NCBI GenBank assembly: GCA_027604505.1
Contig: JADIIX010000010.1
Location: forward strand, 186,001 to 250,000
Direction: 5' to 3'
Length of the DNA: 64,000 nt
Source: Gonapodya sp. JEL0774
Taxonomy: Eukaryota; Monoblepharomycota; Monoblepharidomycetes; Monoblepharidales; Gonapodyaceae
The notes beneath the pieces were generated by a model, which did not search any database, had not been told where the DNA came from, and saw only the letters and a program-made list of their open reading frames with translations. Shown here in pieces: positions 52,345 through 63,197 of the stretch. How positions within the stretch are numbered: position 1 is the first letter of the stretch; the number at the start of each line of letters is the position of its first letter. A program made the translations under genes and the position numbers.

Positions 52345-53003
52345 TCAACGATGCGATGAGCGACCACCCCACTCATCCCTTCCGTCCGTCCTACGACTGC
52401 TCGTCACGCTACCATCCCTATGAGACCCTCGCCCACCATCACCCCTGCGTCCGAGGCCAAATTGTCCACCATATCGATCATCACCGTATCGATCACCACG
52501 ACCGCCTCCGCGTCCTGATCGACCGTTTCCCCGATTATTATAATCTCGGTTTGAGGCATTTTCTAGTCTCGCGATGACACCTGCACCTACGGCGACTCCC
52601 TTTGAGCCGGTGGAGGCGAGATGCCAGTGCTTCTCGTGGGTCGACAACATCGTAATCTTCTGGCCTGAGAGGCAATGTCGATTGGTGCTACGATTGAGCA
52701 CCATTACTGCTGCCTCCATGTACACCCACCAAAAGAGATCTTTCGTTCCTGCGTCCTTTGCAAACACCAGGGTCTCGTCACTCCCGGCTTCACCTTCCGG
52801 GAACCCGCATCCATTTCCAGAACTGTCACAAACTCGTTCATTCGCGCGAATAACTCTTGCTCGTCGAGGCTTTTCCTCTTTTGAAGTTTTCCCTGCTCTT
52901 CCGATCCGGTGAGATTCGCGTAAGGACGATCCAACATGGACTGTGTCGGCATTTGAGAAGGGCGACGACGGGAAGGAGCCGACTCCAATCGCCGAGTCAG
53001 CAT
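52345..53003 (-). CDS. RGG-box protein of unknown function
   Basis: Two exons in different frames joined by a 38-nt intron. Exon 1 starts MLTRRLESAPSRRRPSQMPT (ATG at 53003) and contains a helical stretch, SLDEQELFARMNEFVTVLEM; exon 2 gives KDLFWWVYMEAAVMVLNRST and then a tail of Arg-Gly-Gly/Asp/Tyr repeats (SGRGGGRGDRYGDDRYGG) ending SSHR. RGG tails bind RNA and are methylated on arginine in many proteins. I do not recognise the N-terminal half, and without the tail I would not name a role. The splice is the weakest part: the two frames overlap by about 60 nt. Confidence 0.45.
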
Positions 53004-53196
53004 TTTCGTTAGTAGGGTGATCTCACCACTCACGGTGTTTCCTGCTCCGAAGGAGGGCACCCTTTTCAGCGTGCCTTAACTGCTCAGTCTTCGCTTTTCA
53101 CTTCGCCATAAAATCTCCGCACTCTGATCCGTGGACCGTTCACCATCACTGCTGGTTCATCACATCTTAATCTCGGCAAGCAGATCTACGGCACTT

Positions 53197-55738
53197 ATGG
53201 CAGCTTCAACTTCTGCTGACGGGAAACTATCATCAGGGGGCCGGCCATCAAGTATTGTCAAGCAAAGTGCAGATTTAGATGAAGAGAAGGGCGCTCGGAA
53301 CTCGACAAAAACAAGTGCTAGCAGGGGTCAAGCTCAAGGAGTTCCGTTGCAGTGGATTATCATGGGACTTCTGTTGCTCAAGTGGGTCGCCAGACAGAAT
53401 TGCATTAAAGGTTGTACTGCCTGATGTTCGATGTTGTGTCACAGTGTATTAGTTATTGCTGTTCCCTCCATTACCTTGGGAGCTCTCACAAACAGCCAAA
53501 GTATTTCCTCAGCTACGCAAGCAGGTAGGAAAGATGAACCACTGACAAACTTGGCAGTACTCAACAACGCTCTCTTCCTCTCGCTTTTTGCTACTACGAC
53601 TTTTATGTACACTTCTTTTACATGCGGGAAAGCTTCCGAAAATATTGCGGATCTTGCGTCAGTTGTGCAGTCGGACGCTAGTGCTCTGATCATTGGACAT
53701 TTGTGTATGTAAAAGATCTTCTGTTTCTATTTCCTTGTCAAAGTCAAAATGCCCCAAACCTGCAAATAACCTGTTTACTTCAGACGATTACACTGGGAAG
53801 GCAAGATTCGGATTTCGTTCACGATCACACGAGTTCTCTTAATTCTGCATTGCGTGTTTCTTTTCCAAAAGTCGGCAGTGTTCCTCCAAAGTATTGCTGA
53901 TGTCGTCAACCAAGGTATCATGGATATACGTGACATTGAGTGTGTTAAAATACGTGTATGATCGTGTCATACGGCTTGCGGCTTACGTTTGGGATTTCTC
54001 TTCAAGTCGCATGATACCGTATCTCAAGAATGGCGTGCAATCAATCGGCCTCAAAGGTGGGAATATGTTGGACCAATTGATACTCCATAAGTTGAATGGA
54101 AGGATGAAATGAAGTGTGCTAATGAATTCTCTCATCAAGACAACGTCTATGCTACTGTTGTCGCGTTTCACACGCCATCTCCGTCACTGTATGGTCTCCA
54201 ACCCTTGAAAACGGACTCTGGCATCCGAGGCACAATTATGGTGTGGGCAACGGGCAACTTCACGTGTGTTCGATATTGTCCAGTCAACAACACGCAAGGC
54301 AAAATGGCTGGTGAGGGAACTTTGTGGATGTAAATTTTACTGCTGCACGTGCCGGCCGGTCGCTGAATGACTATAACAGGCTATACTCTGAACCCGGTGA
54401 CGGGCACGCCAATGCTACCTCCCGTTCTCTCAGTAAGCCAAAGACAATTACACGTTCTTCTCTATTGTTAAGACGAACACATTCTGCCGGACACTAGGTT
54501 CCATTCAATCTTACCCTCTTCGCCACCGAACGAGTCTTTCAGGCAATCGAATTGCCTTCCATCGATGCACCATATGTATCCGCAGACGGATCCAAGACAC
54601 TTTCTCAGCCCGTTCGTCTATCCCTTTGGGATCCCGCGGCACCGGCATCAGCTGGAAACCCGCCTGCGGGTTACGTCGTGCAAGTGATTTCTGTTGAGAA
54701 TTTGAGCAACGAGCTCGACGCGTTGAAGGCGCAGTCAGGGAGTCCAAATTCGTTTTATTACTTGATCACGTCCCAAGGGCTGGTGGTTGCGATGTCTGGG
54801 TTGGGAAATTCGACCCAGCAGAAACAGGTTAGTGTGATCAATAACTGATTGTATTGCATTGCATTGCACACGTCCAACGGCTTTCAACATTTAGACTCTG
54901 GTAATACAAGATGCTTTACTGGGACCTCGTCTGAAAACGATATTTGAATTTACAGAACAGGAGTTCCCTGTCTTGAACTATACCACGTCAACCGTTCTCA
55001 AGCACGCAAATCGAGATCTTACATCAAATTTCACGAGTGCCGAGTGGCGTCAAAACGGCTACATGTTTCAAGTCGCCCACGTCACTCTTCTCCAATTCAA
55101 GTACATTGTCATATCGGGAGCGTGCGTTTTTGTTTGCTATGTTGCTTTAGTTTCACGCCGAATCATGACACTAGCTTCTCGGCATAATAATAGGATCGAA
55201 GAGGATTACCTTGGTAAAACCGTACTTCTATCACAGCGACTTACTGAGACCGGCAAAAGGAATATGATAATCCTGATTGCTTCAAGTAAGCTCTCTGTTA
55301 CTCGTTAACATCACTAAATTTCACACCTCATAATATCTCCCAACCTTGCGCCCCTTGGGAGATTGCACTATAATCCTGGTTCTTGCCATTCTTTCAACTA
55401 TATTCACAAACCATTACATTTCCCAACCGCTCGCTGTGATCTTGGAAGCCATGAAAAAGGCCGTCAAGTTTGATTTCAGTGCCGTTCGTAGCGGAGGCCT
55501 CGCGCTGAATCAATCCCTTGTGAGAGAGGTCGGCGTGACGCAAGCCAACTTTTTGGAGCTCCTCAAAACTTTTGCGGACGCCCTCAAACGTGAGTTAAAT
55601 CCCAGAGTCTGTATAGGCTCTCCTGAATCTCTTCTTGCATTCCGCTTCCCTCGTGCCATTCGTTCATCAGAAAATAAGCAGCTTTTGAGAAGTCCCAGCA
55701 ATGTTTCTCCTGCTGCTATCTCCGACGGCCATCGCTAG
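53197..55738 (+). CDS. membrane receptor with Cache-like ectodomain and HAMP-like segment, no output domain
   Basis: Spliced exons give a short cytoplasmic start (MAASTSADGKLSSGGRPSS), a membrane helix (PLQWIIMGLLLL continuing VLVIAVPSITLGAL), a long extracellular region with features of a Cache-type sensor (SIADVVNQGIMDIRDIEC; WEYVGPIDTP; NSFYYLITSQGLVVAMSGLG), a second membrane helix (YIVISGACVFVCYVALV), a third hydrophobic segment (TIILVLAILSTIFTNHYI), and a HAMP-like juxtamembrane stretch (SQPLAVILEAMKKAVKFDFS ... LLKTFADALK). The protein stops soon after (QNKQLLRSPSNVSPA, TAG at 55736-55738), with no kinase, cyclase or receiver domain. Some middle exons are uncertain and two join only after long introns. 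It may pass its signal through a partner protein. Confidence 0.55.
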
Positions 55739-57163
55739 AGATTTGAATCACCTCCAGATGATGATTTCCAAGATAGAGAAAGGAGCATGTCTAGCACAAG
55801 TGCATATGTATTTGGGTTGATGAAAGTTATGCGTTGAAATATAACTAGATCAAGAATTGGATTTCCACAGAAAGGAGCAAGTCCTCGAACGTCTAGGTAG
55901 TAGTATTGAGTTTAGAATACATGGTATGGTATGAAATTTGTCAGGTCCATCACAGGTGACTGGGCCACACACCGGGGGATGGTCTATCGAGAAGAGTCGA
56001 GTTCTTGGGAGGTGGCGGAGAAGGGAGGCGAAAACGTCATGCGTCCACAACCTCCACGGCAGGCGGAGAAGAATGCCAGCACGGATGTAGGTGTGATTGA
56101 GAACGTGGAGAAAGTTGTCAGTGAGACGGACGCAATCGCCTGAGCTGTACAAAGGAAATGACCCGTCTGGCCACCATGAGCTCCATGAGTAAGTCTTCGA
56201 ATACGTTGCGTGAGAATGGGCGAAGGCGGCTGCGATCTCTGGGACCTGTTCGATCCCGAGTTGCCACCTGACTAGGACGGCAACCACCGCGGCAGCCACT
56301 CAGAGGGCGAGACCAGCGACGGCAGCGGCAGAACTCCCCTGCTGTTGCCAATCCGCGGGAGATGCTGCTGCCGCGGTCCGGTTCGAGGCTGCGGGGGAGC
56401 GGAAAATGACCACGGGGCGGTAGAAGGCCCAGACTCGCCGGTGTTGAGGACGGCAGCAATGCACGCGCAGAACGAGAGCCAGACGGTGTCATTTCTCTCC
56501 TGGTATGGGAATGTTACCCGGGGAATGGGGATTGAGGTATTTGACCCGCCCGGCAACACCTGGAACAGAACTCAGCCCTTTTCAACAGCAGAATTAAATA
56601 CTCTCTCATATATTTGCTCTATATTTTTGTGCACGGGGTTCATCCTCAGTGGCCTCCTGTATCCGGGAAGGAAGATCGATATGTGAGACAGCGTGAAAAT
56701 TCAAACGCGAAATGAAGCTACATTTGCGTTGTGGTTTGATTACGGATAGTATGGATCGTGGGCGATATCATTCGACATATGCGAGCGTTAGACAGCATGC
56801 TACGATCAGACGGTAAATGGGACTTGAATATGTGTCTCCCGTGTACATGCGAAAATCGATGAGTGGCAAATCACGAATGTATCTCGGCAGTTTATCTTCC
56901 TCGTGCACTCCTAGACACGCCCGAGAAGGTGATATAACGGAGAATGTTCCTGTCCCCAATTATTAGTATTGCGAGCGCAACGACTCTGTGCAAAAGGCTA
57001 TTACCGTGCCCAGGCGCCACCTTGCATTGTGAATTGCGTGAGCACTGATGGCAGAATTTTCGAGAGATCAACTGTAGGAGTAAGCGTTTCCGGGGCAAAT
57101 GTTCTACTTGCAGACATTGCATCACAAAAAAGTAAGTGTAACGCCAACTCCAAAGTCTTCAAG
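55739..57163. other. unresolved stretch with frames on both strands
   Basis: About 1.4 kb. A plus-strand frame ending at 56686 encodes FLSWYGNVTRGMG and one hydrophobic helix (ICSIFLCTGFILSGLLYPG). The opposite strand has frames with helical membrane-like pieces (RVWAFYRPVVIF; VAAAVVAVLVRWQL) that resemble a seven-helix receptor but are cut by a stop. I cannot decide which, if either, is a gene. Confidence 0.3.
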
Positions 57164-57457
57164 ATGACTGTTGCACCATTGGAATGGTCCACCACTTTCC
57201 AAAAACGGGTGCAAAAGTTTTGCGAGCGAGAAATTCATCCTTTAACAAAATCTTTTCTCACAACTCAGATGTATCTCGGTCGTTTTATCTCCACGAATAC
57301 AGGTCCCGCACCAACGGACAAAGCTCGAGGCAAAGGTAAGGTACTTTCCCCGACCATTATTACACGAGACATGATTCCGGAAATATCTACAAGAGTCGAG
57401 TTCAGGCACGACAGTGAAAAGTATGTCGGGATCCATTTGGAGAGAGTTCCTGATTAA
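57164..57457 (+). CDS. small protein of unknown function, possibly with an upstream exon
   Basis: A 97-codon frame starting MTVAPLEWSTTFQKRVQKFC and ending YVGIHLERVPD. A short GT-AG intron (about 57132-57163) could join an upstream exon ending LLADIASQK, making a longer protein. The size and the pattern of a short basic protein with an acidic end resemble small mitochondrial proteins, but I recognise no family. It is flanked by unresolved DNA. Confidence 0.3.
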   Translation: MTVAPLEWSTTFQKRVQKFCEREIHPLTKSFLTTQMYLGRFISTNTGPAPTDKARGKGKVLSPTIITRDMIPEISTRVEFRHDSEKYVGIHLERVPD

Positions 57458-59404
57458 TTGTGGGAAGTCCGACCACAGCCAGGACCCGCAGCCATCAATG
57501 AATAAGGCCCTGCAAAACCAGGGTTGAACAAAAAATCGAAGCGAGTTCAATACCAAAGCCAACTCAACTCTCACACAAGTATACGTTTGGCGGTCTCGCT
57601 ACCTCGGCGATACTGTTTGGGAAGCAATGAGTGAACCTCTGCAGAGTCGCCACTGTCCTTCCTCCGCCATCGATAGTGATCAACCTGTCAAGATCGTTCG
57701 CATGAATGATGCAAGGATTGTTGCCGCGCAACCGGTTCTCAACAGGCCGTTGAAGGTGCCAGTAAGGACAGGGAAGGGAAGGGAAGGGGACGGGGACGGG
57801 GACGGGGACGGAGATTCATTGTTTCCGCCTGGACTTCGTATTGGAATTGGACTCGTTGAAGGATTGGGGATAATGGATCCTAACAGAGCATACAATTCGG
57901 CTTACCCTTCCAGTAAGCATCACAGGCCCACTCGAACGCTTCCTGGCTCAGACTTTCCAGTTTGTATGTGACCTTCCACCCCGTGATCGCCTCTTACTTC
58001 CATCAACTCTAGTACAATGGAACTCCATTGACCTTTTGAAGAGTTGGGTACCGAAGGAACCATGGATAGGTACTGGAGGGACCCAACTGGAGAGCCTGAA
58101 TGAGTTGAGTTGAGAATGTATAAGGTTGTGGGTTGATGTGGGAGTAAGGAATTGGGGATTCTCCACTTTTCCGTAGATAGTCCCGGCGGACTTTTATGGC
58201 TGGGTAGTAAGGTAAAAAGATGTGGATGGATACCGAGGACATTTGAAGCAAGCGGAGTAGAGCGAGGTCGATTGCAAAGCGGAATGATTGATGTGCGATG
58301 GGAAAGGCGGGGAGAAGCCACTCGAGCATCATCGTAAATTCCATGGTCCACACCTCTTCTGTTAGGTTAAGCAAACCGCCCGCGTGGACAGTTATGTCCG
58401 TGTTTTCGGCTTGTTTGTGAGACCAACAAAGATCAAATAGTTCAGTATTTGTCTCTGCTACTCTCAATCCGGGGCTGACATACGCACACTTGCCGAAACG
58501 GGGTTCGGGTGGTTCAGAGCGTGATCGACCTCGCAGATCCCCCAGAAGACCTCTGACACACGATACATTTGCGAAAAAGCAAATCGGAGGACTGTAACAG
58601 CCAGTAACGTCCTTCAATATCTATATACCGGAAGCCCCAGATTGGATGCCGGTTCGAGATGTCAAGTTCACCGAAGCGGTAGATGGCACCAATCGACTTA
58701 TCTTCAATGCCCAATAGAAAAAGGTCGGAGGACCCTGACAATAATCATAGATTGTGAATAATTTTATGTTTTATCAAATATTACAAGCGGGAGTGTTATG
58801 GAGTCTCCTGGCAGACGGTGGCAACTGAGCAGAACGCCTAGGTCATTCGGTAGAAGTTGATCGGGGATCTATTCCGACGGGAGCAGGACACTTGAGGTAG
58901 GTTTTGTGCCTTGGGACACAGAGAGGCGGAAGTCGCGGAGCCGAAAGTTGCGAAAGTCGAAGTTCAGGTGGAGAGCGAGGTCGACGAGGCCGGGCAGGGC
59001 CTGTATGCGTTCATTAGGTTGAAAGTCCTATTGGTAATTAGGGGCTCGAAATATGATAAACCTTCCACACAGTCGTTCCCAGATTGAAAAGCATCAGAGA
59101 CAATGATTTTCTGAAGTGCCCGTTAAATCTATATTTACACTCAACATCAATATAGTAACTCATCCAACAAAGTTGCTGCATCTAATCGGCCATTAGAGCT
59201 CTTTGCTTAACCAGCCACTGCTCCCTTGTGAGGAACTTTGGATGAGCCTTCGCTTCCTCATGCACATCCTTGATAATGTCCTCCGATGGCTTCTCAAAGA
59301 TATCGGTGATGACACGGAAATAGGGTTGGGGGATGTACCTGCGATACATTTAAGAATGAATGAGGTTTACGCCACTTGCAACGTTTTAGCGACTAAATTT
59401 CGAT
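57458..59404. other. gene-poor stretch with candidate minus-strand frames
   Basis: About 1.95 kb. A minus-strand frame at 58009-58617 and an adjoining one to 58741 (starting MSGSSDLFLLGIEDKSIG) look partly coding, and could be two exons of one gene, but match nothing I know. A GGGGAC hexanucleotide run lies at 57786-57809. The 58750-59200 part holds nothing visible. Confidence 0.3.
57786..57809 (+). repeat. GGGGAC microsatellite, four units
   Basis: Four perfect head-to-tail copies of GGGGAC within a longer purine-rich run. Confidence 0.9.
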
Positions 59405-60187
59405 TCACCAGTCCAGGTCGGTGTACAGCTCTACCCGATTGCCCTCGGGGTCTAATAGAGCCCAAAGGAAGTATACGATAGTCAGACATCACGCAAACGA
59501 AACCACCACACTTGGATTCCAGCTCACCTTTGACGTAGATGGAGATCGCATTGCCATGACTCGCTGCTACTGAGGACAGCGCACCAGCTGCAAAGAACAC
59601 GGTGAAGTTTCCAAACCACTTTTGGGCGTACAAGAATAATTCTCATTACCTGCAATCGCCCTCTTGGCGTATCGTATAACGCCATCGAGTGACCCACAAT
59701 TCAAGGATATTTGCTGGATGGGGTTGAATCCCTCGGTGGGGTCGGGCCTCCCGGACGCAAGTATAATCTGGTGGTGCTCGGCCGGTACTCTAGAAAGGAA
59801 TGCGATGCTGGTAGAGTAGGGATTTTGTTGGTTGAGCTGGCATTGCGCGAGAAAGGTAATTGAATCGAGTAGGTTAAATAAATGGCTTACTCGAATATTC
59901 CATCAGGTGTCGACAGGGGACCTTCGTCGGTGAGAGAGAATCCAAAAGCGTCAATGTAGAACTAATGGTTTTGCAACGTTTTTGGCGCTGGTAAAGCCTC
60001 ATGGGAAGGACGTTTCGTGAAAAAGCTTCGCACCTTTTTCATCCTCTGAAGTTCATGAACACAGACTCCCATATGAGAGAATCGTAGGGTGTCAGCCTGG
60101 AGTTAAACATTCCGAACGTTCATACGGAAATCACATCAGAGTCTTTGGGAAAGCCGCAGTCCACACCTTCGCAGATATAGTAGCCAT
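59405..60187 (-). CDS. VOC-family (extradiol dioxygenase-like) protein
   Basis: The vicinal-oxygen-chelate fold includes glyoxalases and type I extradiol (catechol 2,3-) dioxygenases. Exon 1 (MATISAK, from 60187) joins to ADTLRFSHMGVCVHELQRMK, then FYIDAFGFSLTDEGPLSTPD, PAEHHQIILASGRPDPTEGF, ISLNCGSLDGVIRYAKRAI, AASHGNAISIYVKGE and the end LLDPEGNRVELYTDLDW. The three expected metal ligands are visible: His in FSHMG, His in EHHQI and Glu in RVELYTD. It is divergent from the FAH-family gene with 247 bp between starts. With about 190 residues it has one VOC pair, like fungal homologues. Extradiol cleavage fits the neighbouring monooxygenase and hydrolase, but glyoxalase-like chemistry cannot be excluded. 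Confidence 0.78.
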
Positions 60188-60434
60188 AGCGATTAGTTCG
60201 GTGGAAGGGCAAGACGCGAACCTTTGTTATAAATGAAGTTGTTTATGCTATTACGGGGGTTTGTTGGTCCGATCGGCACACTGGTAAACATCCGACACCT
60301 TCGGTGCACGCGCGGATTAATACTCTCCGAGCTTGAGCAAGTAATCGTGCGATAGCGCAATAAAGACAAGAAATAGGCTCCATTTACAATCTTTTTCAGG
60401 TTTCTCTGCCCCTTTTTTCCTTGAGCAGCCTGCA
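60188..60434. promoter_or_regulatory. shared divergent promoter with palindromic CGG site
   Basis: The 247 bp between the VOC and FAH-family start codons. It has an 8-bp palindrome CCGATCGG (60269-60276) and CTCCGA (60325-60330), the reverse complement of the TCGGAG seen twice in the monooxygenase promoter. Such sites would suit a Zn2Cys6 factor. The role is inferred. Confidence 0.45.
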
Positions 60435-61893
60435 ATGTCTAACTGGCAACGCCTAATCAGATTTGATGCCGTGGAGGGTGAGCGCTCCTCTTCTCTCATG
60501 GCTGGGACTCTTCTAACAACGCCAAATGCTTCAAATAGGTGGAATTCACTACGGTGAGCCTCTGCCCGGTTGTCTCGGTCCCGACGGTTCTCTCGACCCA
60601 ACCCGGGCCAAAATCTCCGCCAAGGAGGTGGTGGGTGGCCCATTCGCCGGAGCTGTGACCGACACTGTGTTGACTGTCAAAAAGGTTATTTGGTTCTTTG
60701 GTTCTTTGCTTAACCCCTTGGGTGTAGCTTTGGTAACCAAACTCCACAACCTCTCATCAGCTCCTCTGCCCGCTTGAGTGCACCCCCGCCATTCCCTGCA
60801 TTGGCCTCAACTACCGGGATCACGCCACAGAAGCCCAGGTTAGTGCTGTGACAATGTAATTTAACACGCCACCGCCGTTCCTATGGTTTATTGTGCTTAC
60901 TCGTTTCATTCTACGGACTCCGTGTCTGGCAGCTGCCCATTCCCAAATACCCCGTTCTTTTCATCAAGTATGCGAACTCTCTTGCGGGGCCTACGGAGCT
61001 AATAACCTTGCCTGCGTGTACAAACGACGATCAGATGGACTACGAGGCAGAGGTAAGAATATAAGTGAGAAATTCGAGTTAATATTTGCTGGTATTCGAA
61101 CCGATGCACAGCACTCACGCTCATGCTCGTAATGCTCGTATCATTTTTAGCTTTGCGTGGTTATTGGTAAAGGCGGAAAGAACATTCCACTCGAAAAGGT
61201 ACGGTCATGCGATCCTGAGTTAGATTTTTGCCCGCATAGTACCATCCTCTGTACTTCTTATTAGGCGCTCGATCATGTTCTCGGTTACACAGCCGGAAAC
61301 GATATATCTGCTCGGCGATGGCAACGCGAGTGCCATCAATTTTGTTTCGGAAAGGTACGTCCCCGTGATAAACACTGCTCAAGCAGTGTGAAGGTATTGG
61401 TTGCGGTCGACCTCACAAAAGCTGTCTCAAATGTGGTAACAGGGAATGGATAAGTTTGCACCGATCGGGCCGCAGCTGGTGTCTCCTTCGCTCATGCCTG
61501 ACCCGCAGAAGCTCCGCCTCCGTGGATTTGTGGACGGTGCCGAGGTCCAGAATGCCTCGACCGATGGCATGATCTTCTCTGTTGCCGAAATCATATCTTT
61601 CATATCTAAAGGTGAGAACTCGTTCCTGAGACCACCACTCCTGGCGATGGTCCTTCAGTTGCCCAACTAAACTAATTCACTTCTTCCGCTGTGAAGGCAC
61701 CACTCTCCTGCCCGGAATGGTAATCATGACGGGAACTCCCGGTGGTGTTGGGCTTAGCAAGAAGCCTCCCATACACATACAAGAGGGCACCGTGTGTCGC
61801 ATTGAGATTGGTGGCATAGGGTTCATAGAGAACACGTTTGGATTTGAGAAAATCGACACATACAGCGTGTTGTCAAACGCGCATGAACTGTAA
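60435..61893 (+). CDS. fumarylacetoacetate hydrolase-family protein
   Basis: FAH-family enzymes split or isomerise products of aromatic ring cleavage (fumarylacetoacetate, acylpyruvates, 2-hydroxyhepta-2,4-dienedioate). Exon 1 is MSNWQRLIRFDAVEG (ATG at 60435); later exons give GGIHYGEPLPGCLG, CIGLNYRDHATEAQ, LPIPKYPVLFIKYANSLAGP, DYEAELCVVIGKGGKNI (the metal-binding Glu block), VLGYTAGNDISARRWQ, DKFAPIGPQLVSPSLM, FSVAEIISFIS, LLPGMVIMTGTPGGVGL and EIGGIGF near the end. All conserved blocks are present and in frame across about seven short introns, so the enzyme should be active. The N-terminal extension and NYRDHATEA motif are closest to the bacterial-type isomerase/hydrolase branch rather than to classical FAH. 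Confidence 0.88.
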
Positions 61894-62149
61894 AGTAGCA
61901 GCTGGCTGTTTCCGTGTTTTTTGTTGTATTTGCCTGAAACATGAGCATGGCTGGTCCTCGAGGATCGTTTGCAAGTTGTTGTGAGCAAAAGGGAACTCAC
62001 ACACAATCCTTCAACTATCACTGTCACCGTCCTTAGCCCCCGCGTTCAAGCTCCAATGCCAAGCTCGATGTGCGCAACTGCTGTTACTAGTCTGGTTTGT
62101 GACAGGCGCAAAGGGCGGAGCTGTGAAGGTGGATAGCAAGTTGGGGTCG

Positions 62150-63072
62150 GGAACTTTTGCAAGTGACTGTAGGTGTGGCGCGCGGGATTGGCATTTTTGG
62201 CATACCTCGCCTTCAATTTTGGACATTCTCAGAAGTGATGACTTGAAGGGCGGTTTTTTCGTTGCAACTTCAATCCAGTTCTTTCAACAAGCTTATGGCA
62301 TCAAACCATACAAAATTTTTCAACAACTCCTTTTAAAAAGTATTTGAAAACGAGTAACGACATGTCGAAGTTAGTTCGCCCCAAAGTTTTTTGAATGGAT
62401 AACTATAGGTGGTGTTGAGTCCGATTCACCATACCGTAGACAGCTCACGTTGTGAGTTTCGATTGTCTTCCTTCTTTTCACGATCTGGAGCACGGGGCTT
62501 GTAGATAGACTAGGCCGCCGCGGGTCACTTATTCTTTCTCAGTCATTACTTTCAGTGGCGTCCATTGCCATCGGTGAGTTCGGTGATAGATGACTTTCAG
62601 TCTTCAGCGACAGGCAACATGTCCGTTACCGTCATAATCTAGTTGTAGCGGGCAAGAAAACCGAGTCCCAAAATGAAGCAGAAGATATTTCACCGTCAGT
62701 AATTATAACGACGGCAGGGATCTTTCTTTTCTCCGGTGCATATCACTTGGGCTTGGCTTCAGTACCAAAATTGCTTATGTCTGAGATGATGCCTACGCGG
62801 GTTTTGGAAACCGCGCAAGCAGCGGGTGTGGGAACATATTGGTCAGTTTTGTTCTGGATTATTTTCTTCTCCCCCAGGCCCTTACTGGTAGCATTGTCCT
62901 CGAAAGGGTTACCAACGCCGTCATCTCTTTCCTTACCCCACCACTCGTGGATTCAATACGAGTATCGATTTTCTGTGCTTACGTTCTAACCAACGGCCTC
63001 GGTGCAGTGTTCACGGCCAAGGTTTTGAAGGAGACAGCCGGACAAAGTTTGGAGCAAACAACTCGACAATAA
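62150..63072 (+). pseudogene. C-terminal half of a sugar-porter-type MFS transporter (broken)
   Basis: The recognisable part starts SILDILRSDDLKGGFFVATS, the loop before helix 7, and goes on with IQFFQQAYGI (helix 7), then after a one-base frame break near 62302-62306 the expected FSTTPFKK, then IVFLLFTIWSTGLVDRLGRR (helix 8 and the second RxGRR motif), ITTAGIFLFSGAYHLGLASV, PKLLMSEMMPTRVLETAQAA, ERVTNAVISFLTPPLVDSIR and a C-terminal KETAGQSLEQTTRQ. There is no N-terminal half in front of it: the preceding gene is the intact FAH-family gene, ending at 61893. A possible second frame break lies near 62842. The missing half is of the same kind as the fragment at 36.4-37.4 kb. Confidence 0.68.
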
Positions 63073-63197
63073 GTTAGAGATGAAACCAAGCGAATGCGTT
63101 TCCGAGGACAAAAGAAGAACAGTAGTTTAACAGAGAGATTAGCGGTGTAGATAGACAGTGCAGTTGCTTAATCGAATCAATTATTTGCTGTACTGCT

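Noticed and set aside
55850-56686. Possible seven-helix receptor on the minus strand or one-helix protein on the plus strand
   Set aside because: The minus-strand pieces are separated by a stop and the plus-strand frame has no clear start, so neither could be supported well enough to annotate as a gene.
57627-57971. Plus-strand frame of 114 codons
   Set aside because: Its middle is the translated GGGGAC microsatellite and the rest has no recognisable features; a minus-strand frame is open across the same repeat.
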